Assembly: GCA_047974845.1 (NCBI GenBank)
Contig: JBKECQ010000102.1
Location: 1 to 53,541 of the forward strand
DNA length: 53,541 nt
Direction of reading: 5' to 3'
Source of the DNA: Aminipila sp047974845
Lineage (GTDB): Bacteria; Bacillota; Clostridia; Peptostreptococcales; Anaerovoracaceae
Below, one piece after another: positions 7,395 to 16,318 of this stretch (its first letter is position 1; every line of letters starts with the position of its first letter). A program made the position numbers and the translations under genes. The notes beneath the pieces were generated by a model. That model was not told the DNA's origin, searched no databases, and saw only the letters and a list, made by a program, of their open reading frames with translations.

Positions 7395-9719
7395 ATGAGA
7401 AAGAGTACGAAATTGCTGGCATTGTCTTTAGCTGTTTCAGTAATCATTGCAAGTTTTTCGGGATTTACATACTATGAAGGCTTCGGCAACGTTTATTTAG
7501 ATTCTGAGAAGAAAATTTTTGACAAGGTTACTTACAATGAGCAAATTGGGATAAACAGTACAAATGGACTGGAACGTGCATACTTTGTATCTGCGGACAT
7601 TGCTTCGGGAACGGTAAAACCCATGGTATTTAATGGGGAAGTAAGAGGAGTGGCTACTGTGGGCACCATGGTAAAATATGCTGAGGAACAAGGATACAAA
7701 GTTCTGGCAGCAGTAAATGGTGATCTTTATGATACTGCCACAGGAACTCCAAAAGGAACAGTTATACATAATAAAAATATTGTTACATCAGGATACGCTC
7801 CTGACAGAGTAATTGCATTTGACAGCCAAGGAAAAGCTTCATTACAATACATAAATTTAAACTATGGTTTAAAAGGAACATTAGCATATGAAGATAACTC
7901 TACAGGAGTTGTTACAAAGGTAGAGGCTCCATTCTCTGCTAAAATTGACTTCTACAATGTTCCCTATGGAGCGGCTAAAGGATTACACTTATATAACAGA
8001 CATTATGCTACAAGTACTAAAACTGTAGGCAGTTGCATTGAAGTGGTTATTGATTGTGGAAGCCAAGACAATATGCAGCTTCAAATAGGAAAAACCATAA
8101 AGGGAACTGTAAAATCAGTAAATGTAGACGCAAATAACACACCTATCGGTGAAAATGAAATAGTTCTCTCAACGGTATCGGGATCAGCTACAGCATCCCA
8201 ACTATATAGCATGGTTGTTGGAAGTGAAGTTGAGATTGCGGTAACCGATAATGCTAACACTGGCATGGGTGATGCAGTTGAAGCCATGGGCATTTATTAT
8301 TCGCTTTTAGAAAATGGAAACATTGTAACCTCTGGAGCGAATATCAACCCTAGAACAGCAATTGGAATTAAAGCAGACGGTTCTGTAGTTTTATATGCTG
8401 TTGATGGCAGACAAACCGACTCAAAAGGCTTAAATCTAGTAGAATTGGCAAATCACATGAAGGCTCTTGGATGTGTATATGCATTTAATATGGACGGTGG
8501 TGGTTCCACAGCTTTATATGCGAGACTTCCGGGAATCGAAACTTCTGCAAAACTAAAAAATTCCCCATCGGGAGGGACAGAAAGAAAAGTTGCAAATGCT
8601 TTGATGTTTGTTTATCCTACAGGAAATAGTGGAAGCAATGCTGAAAACCTAAACCTTTATCCGGCTCTTACATTGGCTATGCCCGGTGCAAGCGTACAGA
8701 TAAATAGCTACGCTTCAAATAACTTATTTGAGAAAGTGTCGTTACCGGGTTCCGTGTCATATGAAGTTGAAGGCGGAAATGGAAGTATCACAAATAACGG
8801 CCTTTACACAGCAGGAGAAACTGAAGGCAAGGTAAATATTGTTGGTACCAGCGGCAATATTTCAGGAACTACACAAGTACAAGTAGTTAGAAATAATTTA
8901 ACTTTAACACCATCTGTTACAAAGTTATTTTTAAATGCAGGTCAAGCTTCAGATATTAATATGACAGCAAAGAGCGGGCCTATAAACGTGGTAACTTCGG
9001 ATAATATATTTACTTGGTCTTGTGATCCAAATATAGGAACTATAGATGAAAAAGGATTGTTTACCGCGGGAGCTAAAAATGCTGAGACAGGAAATATCTA
9101 TGTTTCCTATGGTGAATATAAAATTACTATTCCGGTTCAGGTAGGACAGATGTCCATAGACTTTAATGATACTATGGATCATTGGGCAAGAACCTATATT
9201 GGTTCACTGGCAGCAAGAGGAATTGCAAATGGTATGGGCGACAATCTTTACTTACCTGATGCACAGTTGACAAGAGCTCAGTTCTTAGCATTGTTAGCTA
9301 AGACACTTGATAATGTTGACATAAGCAAATCAAAGCCGACAGGATTTACAGATGTACCTTCAACTGAATGGTATTACAATTATGTAAATTGGGGTTATGA
9401 AAATGGCATAGTAAGCGGTATGAACGAGACTACATTTGCACCGAATGCCAATATCACCAGAGAACAAATGTCTGTAATGCTTTGTAAGTTTGCAGCAAGC
9501 CAAAATATACAGCTTCCGCAAAATACTAATGGTGTTACATTTACAGATCAAGGGGCTATTAGTGATTGGGCAATTAACTATGTAAATACGGTAGTTGGTG
9601 CAGGCATTATTAATGGTCAACCGGAAGGTGATTTCCAACCTCAGGGCTTGGCTACTCGTGCACAGGCGGCGAAGGTAGTTTATGTATTCATAAATGTTAG
9701 AGACGGAATTCATAAATAA
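7395..9719 (+). CDS. Secreted phosphodiester glycosidase (NAGPA domain) with three SLH repeats
   Basis: The 774-residue exported, wall-bound protein has a signal peptide (about 1-28, MRKSTKLLALSLAVSVIIAS), then a phosphodiester glycosidase/NAGPA domain (about 50-415) containing VNGDLYD and FNMDGGGSTALY. Ig-like beta segments follow (about 420-580). Three S-layer homology repeats close the protein (about 590-770; each has an FTDV/HWA-type start and a TRAQ/TREQ/TRAQ end). SLH repeats bind pyruvylated secondary wall polymer. The enzyme domain hydrolyses sugar-1-phosphodiesters, for example in envelope glycans. An ATG at 7377 is in frame, but the SD aaggggga (7382-7389) selects ATG 7395. It follows the acylation pair after an 87-nt gap, so a shared role in wall polymer metabolism is plausible but unproven. 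Confidence 0.9.
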   Translation: MRKSTKLLALSLAVSVIIASFSGFTYYEGFGNVYLDSEKKIFDKVTYNEQIGINSTNGLERAYFVSADIASGTVKPMVFNGEVRGVATVGTMVKYAEEQGYKVLAAVNGDLYDTATGTPKGTVIHNKNIVTSGYAPDRVIAFDSQGKASLQYINLNYGLKGTLAYEDNSTGVVTKVEAPFSAKIDFYNVPYGAAKGLHLYNRHYATSTKTVGSCIEVVIDCGSQDNMQLQIGKTIKGTVKSVNVDANNTPIGENEIVLSTVSGSATASQLYSMVVGSEVEIAVTDNANTGMGDAVEAMGIYYSLLENGNIVTSGANINPRTAIGIKADGSVVLYAVDGRQTDSKGLNLVELANHMKALGCVYAFNMDGGGSTALYARLPGIETSAKLKNSPSGGTERKVANALMFVYPTGNSGSNAENLNLYPALTLAMPGASVQINSYASNNLFEKVSLPGSVSYEVEGGNGSITNNGLYTAGETEGKVNIVGTSGNISGTTQVQVVRNNLTLTPSVTKLFLNAGQASDINMTAKSGPINVVTSDNIFTWSCDPNIGTIDEKGLFTAGAKNAETGNIYVSYGEYKITIPVQVGQMSIDFNDTMDHWARTYIGSLAARGIANGMGDNLYLPDAQLTRAQFLALLAKTLDNVDISKSKPTGFTDVPSTEWYYNYVNWGYENGIVSGMNETTFAPNANITREQMSVMLCKFAASQNIQLPQNTNGVTFTDQGAISDWAINYVNTVVGAGIINGQPEGDFQPQGLATRAQAAKVVYVFINVRDGIHK

Positions 9720-9811
9720 GGAAAAGACTATAAATACTATATAAAAAAATATACAAAATATATAAAAAATATATAAAAAAAATAGTAATTTAAAAAACAA
9801 GTATAAACTAT

Positions 9812-9847
9812 ACACCCTCACTCATAGATTTAGTGGGGGTGTTTTTT
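9812..9847 (+). terminator. Intrinsic terminator whose stem contains the next gene's SD
   Basis: acaccctcact (9812-9822) pairs with agtgggggtgt (9832-9842) over 11 bp with one G-U pair and a 9-nt loop. Six T (9842-9847) follow, immediately before ATG 9848. The only SD for that ATG (ggggg, 9835-9839) is inside the 3' arm. Confidence 0.8.
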
Positions 9848-10621
9848 ATGAGAAAAAAAAGAAATTGGACAGTTATGGTCATTGCGGTTTTTGCATTTTG
9901 TGTGGCTGGATTCCAAGGATTTACCAAATTAGATACAATATTGGCACAACAAGTAAGTGACGTATGGAATAAGGTATATGTCAATCAGCAAGATGAAGCC
10001 GTGACAACCCTATCAAAGGAAGAATGTGAAAGTAAAATAATAAGAAATGGGCAGGCAGGCAATAACTTGTGTACTTTTGCGTGCAATGTTGATTGGGGCG
10101 AAGAGATAATTCCGGATATGTTGAAGGTATTTGATGAAAAAGGCGTAAAGATAACTTTTTTTGTTACGGGACGCTGGGCAAAAAATAATCCTGAATTATT
10201 AAAAACTATGTATGACTCAGGTCATGAAATACAAAGTCATGGGTACAGTCACGCCCTATGTAGTGATATATCAGATGAAAAAGTTACGGAAGAAATCGAA
10301 AAAACAGAGCAGGCTATTATTGATGCTATTTGTATAAAACCAAATTATTTTGCACCTGCTGCGGGAGATTATGATTCCAGAACTGTTGAAATTAGTGAAA
10401 AATTAGGATATAAGATGGTGCTTTGGTCCTCTGACACCATAGATTGGAGAGAGGGTTCATATGCTCCTGTTATAGTGGATAGAATTATGTCCAAACCACT
10501 GGACGGAGCTATTGTACTTATGCATCCGAAAGAAGAAACTTTGAAAGCGTTACCTGAGCTGATTGACCAAATTACTGAAAAGGGATACAGAATTGTGCCA
10601 CTTTACAGAATGCCTGTATAA
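9848..10621 (+). CDS. ylxY: Polysaccharide deacetylase-like protein, YlxY/PdaB type
   Basis: The 257-residue protein has an N-terminal membrane anchor (about 7-25) followed by a NodB-homology domain (about 75-255). Recognisable pieces are NVDWGEEIIPDML, TFFVTGRW, the metal motif SHGYSH, FAPAAGDY, SSDTIDW and VLMHP. Motif 1 has a single Asp (VDWG in place of the usual DDG), and the usual Arg of the RxPxG motif is Ala. The catalytic site is therefore degenerate, as I recall for YlxY-type proteins, and deacetylase activity is doubtful. The next gene is the M16 peptidase, an order conserved in Firmicutes (ylxY-mlpA), which supports the identity. GTG 9833 is in frame but lies inside the terminator stem. 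ATG 9848 is preferred, 8 nt after ggggg. Confidence 0.82.
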   Translation: MRKKRNWTVMVIAVFAFCVAGFQGFTKLDTILAQQVSDVWNKVYVNQQDEAVTTLSKEECESKIIRNGQAGNNLCTFACNVDWGEEIIPDMLKVFDEKGVKITFFVTGRWAKNNPELLKTMYDSGHEIQSHGYSHALCSDISDEKVTEEIEKTEQAIIDAICIKPNYFAPAAGDYDSRTVEISEKLGYKMVLWSSDTIDWREGSYAPVIVDRIMSKPLDGAIVLMHPKEETLKALPELIDQITEKGYRIVPLYRMPV

Positions 10622-10683
10622 ATGTATAATAAATAGGTATGACTATTATTAAGTTATAACCTAGAAAGATAGGCGGTGAGGGT

Positions 10684-11937
10684 ATGGTAGAAACAAGAAA
10701 ATTAGATTGCGGTGTACGCATTGTTATGGAAAAGATCCCTTATGTTCAATCAGTTGCACTGGGTATATGGGTAAAGGCAGGTGCTGTTGATGAAACAAAG
10801 AATATTTCAGGAATATCACATTTTATAGAGCACATGCTTTTTAAGGGCACAGAAAATAGAACTGCAAAAAAAATTGCTGAAGATGTAGATAGAATTGGTG
10901 GGCAGATAAATGCCTTTACAGGAAGAGAAGCTACTTGTTACTATATGAAAACTTTGAGTTCAAATGCGGATAAAGCTGCTGAACTGCTTTTAGATATGTT
11001 TTTAAATTCAAAGTTCGATAAACAGGAAATGACCAAAGAAAAGCAGGTTATCTTTGAAGAAATGAAAATGGTTGAGGATAATCCCGATGATTATGCTCAC
11101 GAAACAATAAGTGACCTTGTATTTAAGGGCTGTCCTTATGAGAAATCTATCATTGGGACGCAAACTTCATTAAAGAGTATTTCCCAGGCAATAATCAAAC
11201 AATATATGTATGATGAATATACAAGAGACAGTATTGTTATATCAGTAGCAGGGAACTTTGATATTGATGAGATATGTAATATATTTGAGGGAAAATTAAG
11301 GACTTTAAAATTGGAAAAAGACAAGAAAGAGTATTTTTCTGAAGAATATGAACCTCGTTTTAAAGTTAAAGTAAAGGAAATTGAACAAGCACATATTTGT
11401 TTGGCTACTAAAGGATTGCCACTTGATCATGAGAATTACTATGCGTTAGCACTTTTAAATAATATTATGGGTGGAACTATGAGCTCTAGGCTGTTCCAAA
11501 ATATTCGGGAACAAAAGGGTCTGGCTTATTCTGTTTATTCTCATTCAAGCTCATTTATCCATTCAGGATACTATAATATTTATGCAGGGGTAAGTCATGA
11601 GAAGATACATGATGCTATTAGTGGTATAAAAGAAGAGCTAGATGTATTAAAACGTGATGGAATTACAGAAGATGAGCTTAATGTTTCTAAGGAGCAGTTA
11701 AAAGCAAATTATATATTTGGACTGGAAAATGTTAACAGTAGAATGTTCTCAAACGGTAAAAATATAATACTATTGGACAAGATTTATACTCCTGAACAAG
11801 TAATAAGAGAAATAGATAAAGTTGATATGGATGATATTGAAAAGGCTTCATGTTTAATAAATGACATTCACAATTATTCTGCAGTAGCAGTAACTAACAA
11901 AAAGTTTGACTTGAAAAAGATAATGACTTCATACTAA
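10684..11937 (+). CDS. mlpA: M16-family zinc peptidase (MlpA/YmxG-like)
   Basis: The 417-residue pitrilysin/insulinase-family peptidase has the inverted zinc motif HFIEH (HxxEH) near residue 50 in GISHFIEHMLFKGTENR. The second, non-catalytic M16 half follows (about 190-390), with the typical MGGTMSSRLFQNIREQKGLAYSVYS block. It is probably cytoplasmic, as there is no signal peptide. The length is normal for the bacterial YmxG group. The SD aggcggtgaggg precedes ATG 10684. Its place after ylxY and before dut matches clostridial gene order. The substrate is unknown; processing of peptides or regulators has been proposed for relatives. Confidence 0.9.
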   Translation: MVETRKLDCGVRIVMEKIPYVQSVALGIWVKAGAVDETKNISGISHFIEHMLFKGTENRTAKKIAEDVDRIGGQINAFTGREATCYYMKTLSSNADKAAELLLDMFLNSKFDKQEMTKEKQVIFEEMKMVEDNPDDYAHETISDLVFKGCPYEKSIIGTQTSLKSISQAIIKQYMYDEYTRDSIVISVAGNFDIDEICNIFEGKLRTLKLEKDKKEYFSEEYEPRFKVKVKEIEQAHICLATKGLPLDHENYYALALLNNIMGGTMSSRLFQNIREQKGLAYSVYSHSSSFIHSGYYNIYAGVSHEKIHDAISGIKEELDVLKRDGITEDELNVSKEQLKANYIFGLENVNSRMFSNGKNIILLDKIYTPEQVIREIDKVDMDDIEKASCLINDIHNYSAVAVTNKKFDLKKIMTSY

Positions 11938-11940
11938 AAT

Positions 11941-12020
11941 TAATGAATAATATATAAACATAACGTAGAATATTTATAATTAATGAACAATATATAAAAT
12001 TGTTGTAGAAATTTGTATGT
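11941..12020. repeat. Imperfect 40-bp direct repeat, two copies
   Basis: taatgaataatatataaa (from 11941) recurs 40 bp later as taatgaacaatatataaa (from 11981), with partial similarity through the rest of each unit. The repeat is AT-rich and intergenic, between mlpA and dut. Confidence 0.5.
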
Positions 12021-12097
12021 GTCGTACACAAATTAATCATATAAATGACATCATATATTACAGTTGATGTCTTTTAACAAAGGAAATGGAGAAGAAT

Positions 12098-12604
12098 ATG
12101 CAAAGTGTTGCAAAGTTTCATAAAGTAAGTATGGCACAGTTTTCTAAGGACTGGGAGGATAGCTTTGGAGAGGGTTCTTTTAATAAAGAACTTTACGATA
12201 ATATAATTCTTCCCAAAAGAGCTACGAAGGGCTCTGCCGGATATGATTTTTTTGCACCAATGACTATCAATCTTGAAGCGGGACAAACCATAAAGGTACC
12301 AACAGGAATTAGAGCCGAAATCAGTCCTGGTTGGGTACTGATGTGCTTTCCCCGTTCAGGATTAGGATTTAAATTTAGAATGCAACTGGACAATACTGTT
12401 GGAGTCATTGATGCAGATTATTTTGAAGCAGAAAATGAAGGCCATATTATGATAAAGATTACCAATGATTCTAAAGAATCAAAAAACCTTGTAGTACAAG
12501 CAGGAAATGGTTTTTCACAAGGAATTTTTATTCCCTTTGGGATTACCTTTGATGATGATGCCAATGAATTAAGGACAGGGGGATTTGGTAGTACTGATAA
12601 ATAG
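12098..12604 (+). CDS. dut: dUTP diphosphatase (dUTPase)
   Basis: The enzyme hydrolyses dUTP to dUMP and PPi, preventing uracil incorporation and feeding dTMP synthesis. The 168 residues contain the trimeric dUTPase motifs: AGYDFFAP (1), PRSGLG (2), GVIDADYFEAENEG (3), a divergent motif 4 (AGNGFSQGIF) and the glycine-rich RTGGFGSTDK (5). Motifs 3 and 4 differ slightly from the usual DYxGE and GdriAQ. An N-terminal extension of about 35 residues precedes the core. ATG 12086 is in frame but serves as part of the SD (ggagaag) for ATG 12098. cbiG begins 9 nt after the stop, so the cobalamin genes are probably read from the dut transcript. Confidence 0.88.
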   Translation: MQSVAKFHKVSMAQFSKDWEDSFGEGSFNKELYDNIILPKRATKGSAGYDFFAPMTINLEAGQTIKVPTGIRAEISPGWVLMCFPRSGLGFKFRMQLDNTVGVIDADYFEAENEGHIMIKITNDSKESKNLVVQAGNGFSQGIFIPFGITFDDDANELRTGGFGSTDK

Positions 12605-12613
12605 GAGGATTTT

Positions 12614-13699
12614 ATGCGAATTGCACTTATAGCATTTACTCAAAATGGGGGAGAATTGTGTAAAACAATTGCGGATATATTATCCCTAAAGGGTGAAATG
12701 TGCCTAGCATATGGAACTAAAGAGGTTGCTGTTTCATGCAATCTTATTCCTATGGAAAAAAGCTTAACAAAGTGGGCAAAAGAAGCTTTTGAAAACAATG
12801 ATGCCATTATTTTTATAGGGGCTACAGGTATAGCCGTAAGAGCTATTGCACCTTATATAAAAAGTAAAGATGAAGATCCGGCTGTAATAAATATAGATGA
12901 AAAAGCTAACTTTGTTATATCACTTTTATCAGGACATTTGGGAGGCGCAAACAGGTTAGCTGAGATTATTGCAGATGACATTGATGCGATTCCTGTTATT
13001 ACAACGGCTACCGATTTAAATAAAAAATTTGCTGTAGATGTATGGGCTAAAAGCCAGAACTTATCCATAGTAAATTTGAAAGCCGCAAAGCGAGTTTCAT
13101 CGGATATCCTAAAGGGGAAAACCGTATATTTTTATTATGGCGGAAATATTGAAGGTGATATCCCAGAGGGAATTGAACTTGTAGATGCGGTTACCCTTAA
13201 AGAAAAAATCAGAGATGATGCTACTTGTATTATTGTTACAGAAAAAATACTTGAATCACTAAAGGGAAAAGAAAAGCACGTGCTTCAATTGGTTCCTAAA
13301 AATATATGTGTAGGAATGGGCTGTAAAAAGGGTATATCTTATAAAGCTGTTTTAGAATTGTTTGATAAAGCTGTTTCTGAAATGCAACTGAAAGTCGAAT
13401 CAATTCGAAACTTAGCAAGTATTGACCTAAAAAAGAACGAAAGTGCTTTGATTAAGTTAAGTGAAAAGCTGGGGATACCATTTGTTACTTACACCGGAGA
13501 GGAATTGATGAAGATCAATGGTGAGTTTACAGAATCCTCTTTTGTAAGAAGTATTACAGGTGTAGATAATGTTTGTGAAAGGGCAGCAGCTACAATATGC
13601 GAAGAAAGTCTTTTGATTATGAAGAAACAATCATTAAATGGTGTAACCATTGCAATAGCTAAAGAAGATATAACTTTGAAATTTTCGGAGAAAGTTTAA
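12614..13699 (+). CDS. cbiG: Cobalt-precorrin-5A hydrolase CbiG
   Basis: CbiG opens the delta-lactone of cobalt-precorrin-5A with loss of acetaldehyde in the anaerobic cobalamin pathway. The 361 residues hold the N-terminal region (FIGATGIAVRAIAPYI and LLSGHLGGANRLAE), a middle linker, and the C-terminal domain starting at about residue 233 (ICVGMGCKKGISYKAV...). The length is normal. The SD aggag precedes ATG 12614, only 9 nt after dut. The stop TAA overlaps the ATG of cbiET. It is the first gene of a ten-gene cobalamin cluster, and no B12 riboswitch is visible upstream. Confidence 0.93.
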   Translation: MRIALIAFTQNGGELCKTIADILSLKGEMCLAYGTKEVAVSCNLIPMEKSLTKWAKEAFENNDAIIFIGATGIAVRAIAPYIKSKDEDPAVINIDEKANFVISLLSGHLGGANRLAEIIADDIDAIPVITTATDLNKKFAVDVWAKSQNLSIVNLKAAKRVSSDILKGKTVYFYYGGNIEGDIPEGIELVDAVTLKEKIRDDATCIIVTEKILESLKGKEKHVLQLVPKNICVGMGCKKGISYKAVLELFDKAVSEMQLKVESIRNLASIDLKKNESALIKLSEKLGIPFVTYTGEELMKINGEFTESSFVRSITGVDNVCERAAATICEESLLIMKKQSLNGVTIAIAKEDITLKFSEKV

Positions 13700-14946
13700 T
13701 GAGAAACATTTATATAATTGGAATTGGCATGGGCAACCCTAATAGTATTACGGTAAACGGAATAGAAAAGATTAATATCAGCAGCACGCTAATAGGTGCA
13801 AAAAGAATGGTAGAAAGCTTTTCAGGGGGTACCAAGAAGGCTTTGTATGCCATAGCTTCGGATGATATCCTAAAGCTAATCAAGGAAAATGAGGAAGAGG
13901 AACACATTGCTGTTTTAATGTCCGGAGATGTGGGCTTTTTCAGTGGTACTGAAAAGCTTAGACAGCTTATTAAAAAAGAATATGGAGATTATTTAGGAAA
14001 CAGTGATATTAATTTTGAATATATTCCGGGTGTAAGCTCAATCTCATACTTATCCTCCAGAATTGGTATATCTTGGGAAGATGCAAAAATTGTGAGTTTA
14101 CACGGAAGAAAAGAAGATGACACTTCTATAGTTTTAAACCATGAAAAGGTATTTTTTCTTACTGATGGGACAGATAATACCGTAAGCAAAATATGCAGTA
14201 GATTAACAAATGCAGATTTAGGTGATGTTAAAGTCTATGTGGGGGAAAAGCTTTCATATAAAGATGAAAAAATAACCTGTGGTTTAGCATCGGAATTATT
14301 AAATCAGGAATTTGAATCCCTAAGTGTAATGATGATAATAAACAACAAGCCTTTGAAAAGAGAAAAGGATACGCTTGGAATAAGAGACGAAGAGTTTATT
14401 CGTGGAAGTGTACCTATGACAAAAGAAGAGGTAAGGACATTAGCCGTGTCTAAACTGGATTTAAAAGAAAATGACATTGTATATGATATAGGTGCAGGAA
14501 CCGGTTCTATTTCCATTGAACTGGCACTTGCTTGTAGATATGGAAGTGTTTATGCCATAGAAACAAATATTGATGGAATAGACCTTATAGAAAAGAATAA
14601 GCTGAAATTCAATACGAAGAACCTTAAAATTATAAATGGAATGGCGCCGGACGCGTTAAAAGAACTGCCGTCACCAAACAAGGCTTTTATTGGAGGCTCT
14701 AAAGGCAATCTGGAACAAATAATAGGATTACTTCTTTGTAAAAACAAAGATATTAAAATTGTAATAGATGTTGTTGCATTGGAGTCACTGGCAGAAACTA
14801 TTAACTGTATTAAGAGTTATGGTTTTAAATATGTTGATATTGCTCAGGTGAACATATCTAAGGCAAAAACCCTAGGTAAGTACAACCTAATGATGGGTCA
14901 AAACCCCGTTTATATAATATCGGTACAAGGTATAGAGGAAAATTAA
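13699..14946 (+). CDS. cbiET: Fused cobalt-precorrin-7 C5-methyltransferase / cobalt-precorrin-6B C15-methyltransferase (CbiET)
   Basis: This bifunctional 415-residue corrin-ring enzyme has an N-terminal CbiE domain (about 1-205), a class III tetrapyrrole methylase with GIGMGNP and MSGDVGFFSG. The C-terminal CbiT domain (about 225-410) is a Rossmann SAM methyltransferase with YDIGAGTGSISIELA and RGSVPMTKEEVR. CbiE methylates C5; CbiT methylates C15 and decarboxylates the C12 acetate. The start codon overlaps the cbiG stop (TAATG), showing translational coupling, and the stop is 1 nt before the cbiA start. The fusion corresponds to CobL of aerobic producers. Confidence 0.93.
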   Translation: MRNIYIIGIGMGNPNSITVNGIEKINISSTLIGAKRMVESFSGGTKKALYAIASDDILKLIKENEEEEHIAVLMSGDVGFFSGTEKLRQLIKKEYGDYLGNSDINFEYIPGVSSISYLSSRIGISWEDAKIVSLHGRKEDDTSIVLNHEKVFFLTDGTDNTVSKICSRLTNADLGDVKVYVGEKLSYKDEKITCGLASELLNQEFESLSVMMIINNKPLKREKDTLGIRDEEFIRGSVPMTKEEVRTLAVSKLDLKENDIVYDIGAGTGSISIELALACRYGSVYAIETNIDGIDLIEKNKLKFNTKNLKIINGMAPDALKELPSPNKAFIGGSKGNLEQIIGLLLCKNKDIKIVIDVVALESLAETINCIKSYGFKYVDIAQVNISKAKTLGKYNLMMGQNPVYIISVQGIEEN

Positions 14947-14947
14947 A

Positions 14948-16318
14948 ATGCAGAACAGATCTTTACCAAGAATCTTAATAGCCGCACCGGGAAGCGGTAG
15001 TGGTAAAACTACTGTAGTGTGTGGAATTCTTCAAGCTCTTATAAATAAGGGCTTAAATATTATGTCTTTTAAATGTGGTCCTGATTACATAGACCCAATG
15101 TTTCACAAGGAGGCACTGGGATTAGAATCTCGAAATTTAGATTTATTTTTTAACGATGAAAATACCGTAAAGTATTTAATGGCTAAAAATACATCCAACA
15201 CAGATATAGCCATAATAGAAGGCGTAATGGGATTTTATGATGGAATCGCAGGAAAGAGCTATGAAGCAAGTTCCTATGATTTAGCAAGGAAAACGCAAAC
15301 ACCGGTAGTGTTAATTTTAGATTGTAAAGGGAAATCAGTATCAATTCTGGCAGAAATAAAAGGTTTTATGGAGCTGGAAGATGATTGCAATATAAAGGGT
15401 GTTATTTTAAATAGAATTTCACCTATGATTTATGAAGAAATAAAATTACTTATAGAGCAAAAATGCAATGTAAAAGTGATTGGTTATATGCCTGAAATGA
15501 AGGAATGCTCCCTTGAAAGCAGGCATTTAGGACTTGTCACGGCGCAAGAAATAGGAAACATAAAAGAAATATTAAATCTGTTAGCAAGTCAAGCAGAAAA
15601 ATCAATAGACTTGCAGCAGCTTATAGAGCTATGCAATACTGCTCCCCATATTACATATTCAGATTTGCAGATAAAAAAAGGGGAGACGATAAAAATTGGT
15701 GTGGCCAGAGATAAAGCATTTTGTTTTTATTATCAGGACAACTTAGATTTATTGACAGAATTGGGCGCTGAAATTTTATTTTTTAGCCCATTATATGACA
15801 GGGGATTACCTGAAGGGGTAAATGGATTGTACTTCGGAGGGGGATACCCTGAACTTTATCTAAAGGAATTAGAGGACAACCTTTCTATGCTTAACAGTAT
15901 AAAGAACCACATAAACCAAGGTATACCTTGCATGGCTGAATGTGGTGGATTCATGTATTTACATGAATTTGTAGAAGATAGAGAGAAAACCCCATATAAA
16001 GGCGTAGGGGTAATAAAGGGAAAAAGTTCATATGTAGGAAAACTTGTTAGATTTGGATACATAGATATGTTGGCTGAGCAAGACAACCTTCTTTGTGAAA
16101 AAGGAGAGAGCATAAAGGGTCATGAATTTCATTATTGGGATAGTGACAATTGCGGTGAATGTTTTCATGCTCAAAAGCCAATGAGAAAGAAAAACTGGAA
16201 ATGTGTTGTTGGAAATGAAAAATTGTATGCGGGCTATCCTCATATACATTTTTATTCAAATATAAAATCTGCTGAAAGGTTTGTGGAAGAATGCAGGAAA
16301 ACAAAAATAAGCATTTAA
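14948..16318 (+). CDS. cbiA: Cobyrinate a,c-diamide synthase CbiA
   Basis: The enzyme amidates the a and c carboxylates of cobyrinate using glutamine and ATP. Of the 456 residues, the N-terminal part is a P-loop dethiobiotin-synthetase-like domain (GSGSGKTTVV, about 14-23; CGPDYIDPMFH). The C-terminal part is a class I glutamine amidotransferase domain whose nucleophile Cys lies in MAECGGF (about 332) and whose His lies in YPHIHFYSN. It overlaps cbiD by 28 nt and sits directly after cbiET. Length and motifs are complete. Confidence 0.94.
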   Translation: MQNRSLPRILIAAPGSGSGKTTVVCGILQALINKGLNIMSFKCGPDYIDPMFHKEALGLESRNLDLFFNDENTVKYLMAKNTSNTDIAIIEGVMGFYDGIAGKSYEASSYDLARKTQTPVVLILDCKGKSVSILAEIKGFMELEDDCNIKGVILNRISPMIYEEIKLLIEQKCNVKVIGYMPEMKECSLESRHLGLVTAQEIGNIKEILNLLASQAEKSIDLQQLIELCNTAPHITYSDLQIKKGETIKIGVARDKAFCFYYQDNLDLLTELGAEILFFSPLYDRGLPEGVNGLYFGGGYPELYLKELEDNLSMLNSIKNHINQGIPCMAECGGFMYLHEFVEDREKTPYKGVGVIKGKSSYVGKLVRFGYIDMLAEQDNLLCEKGESIKGHEFHYWDSDNCGECFHAQKPMRKKNWKCVVGNEKLYAGYPHIHFYSNIKSAERFVEECRKTKISI

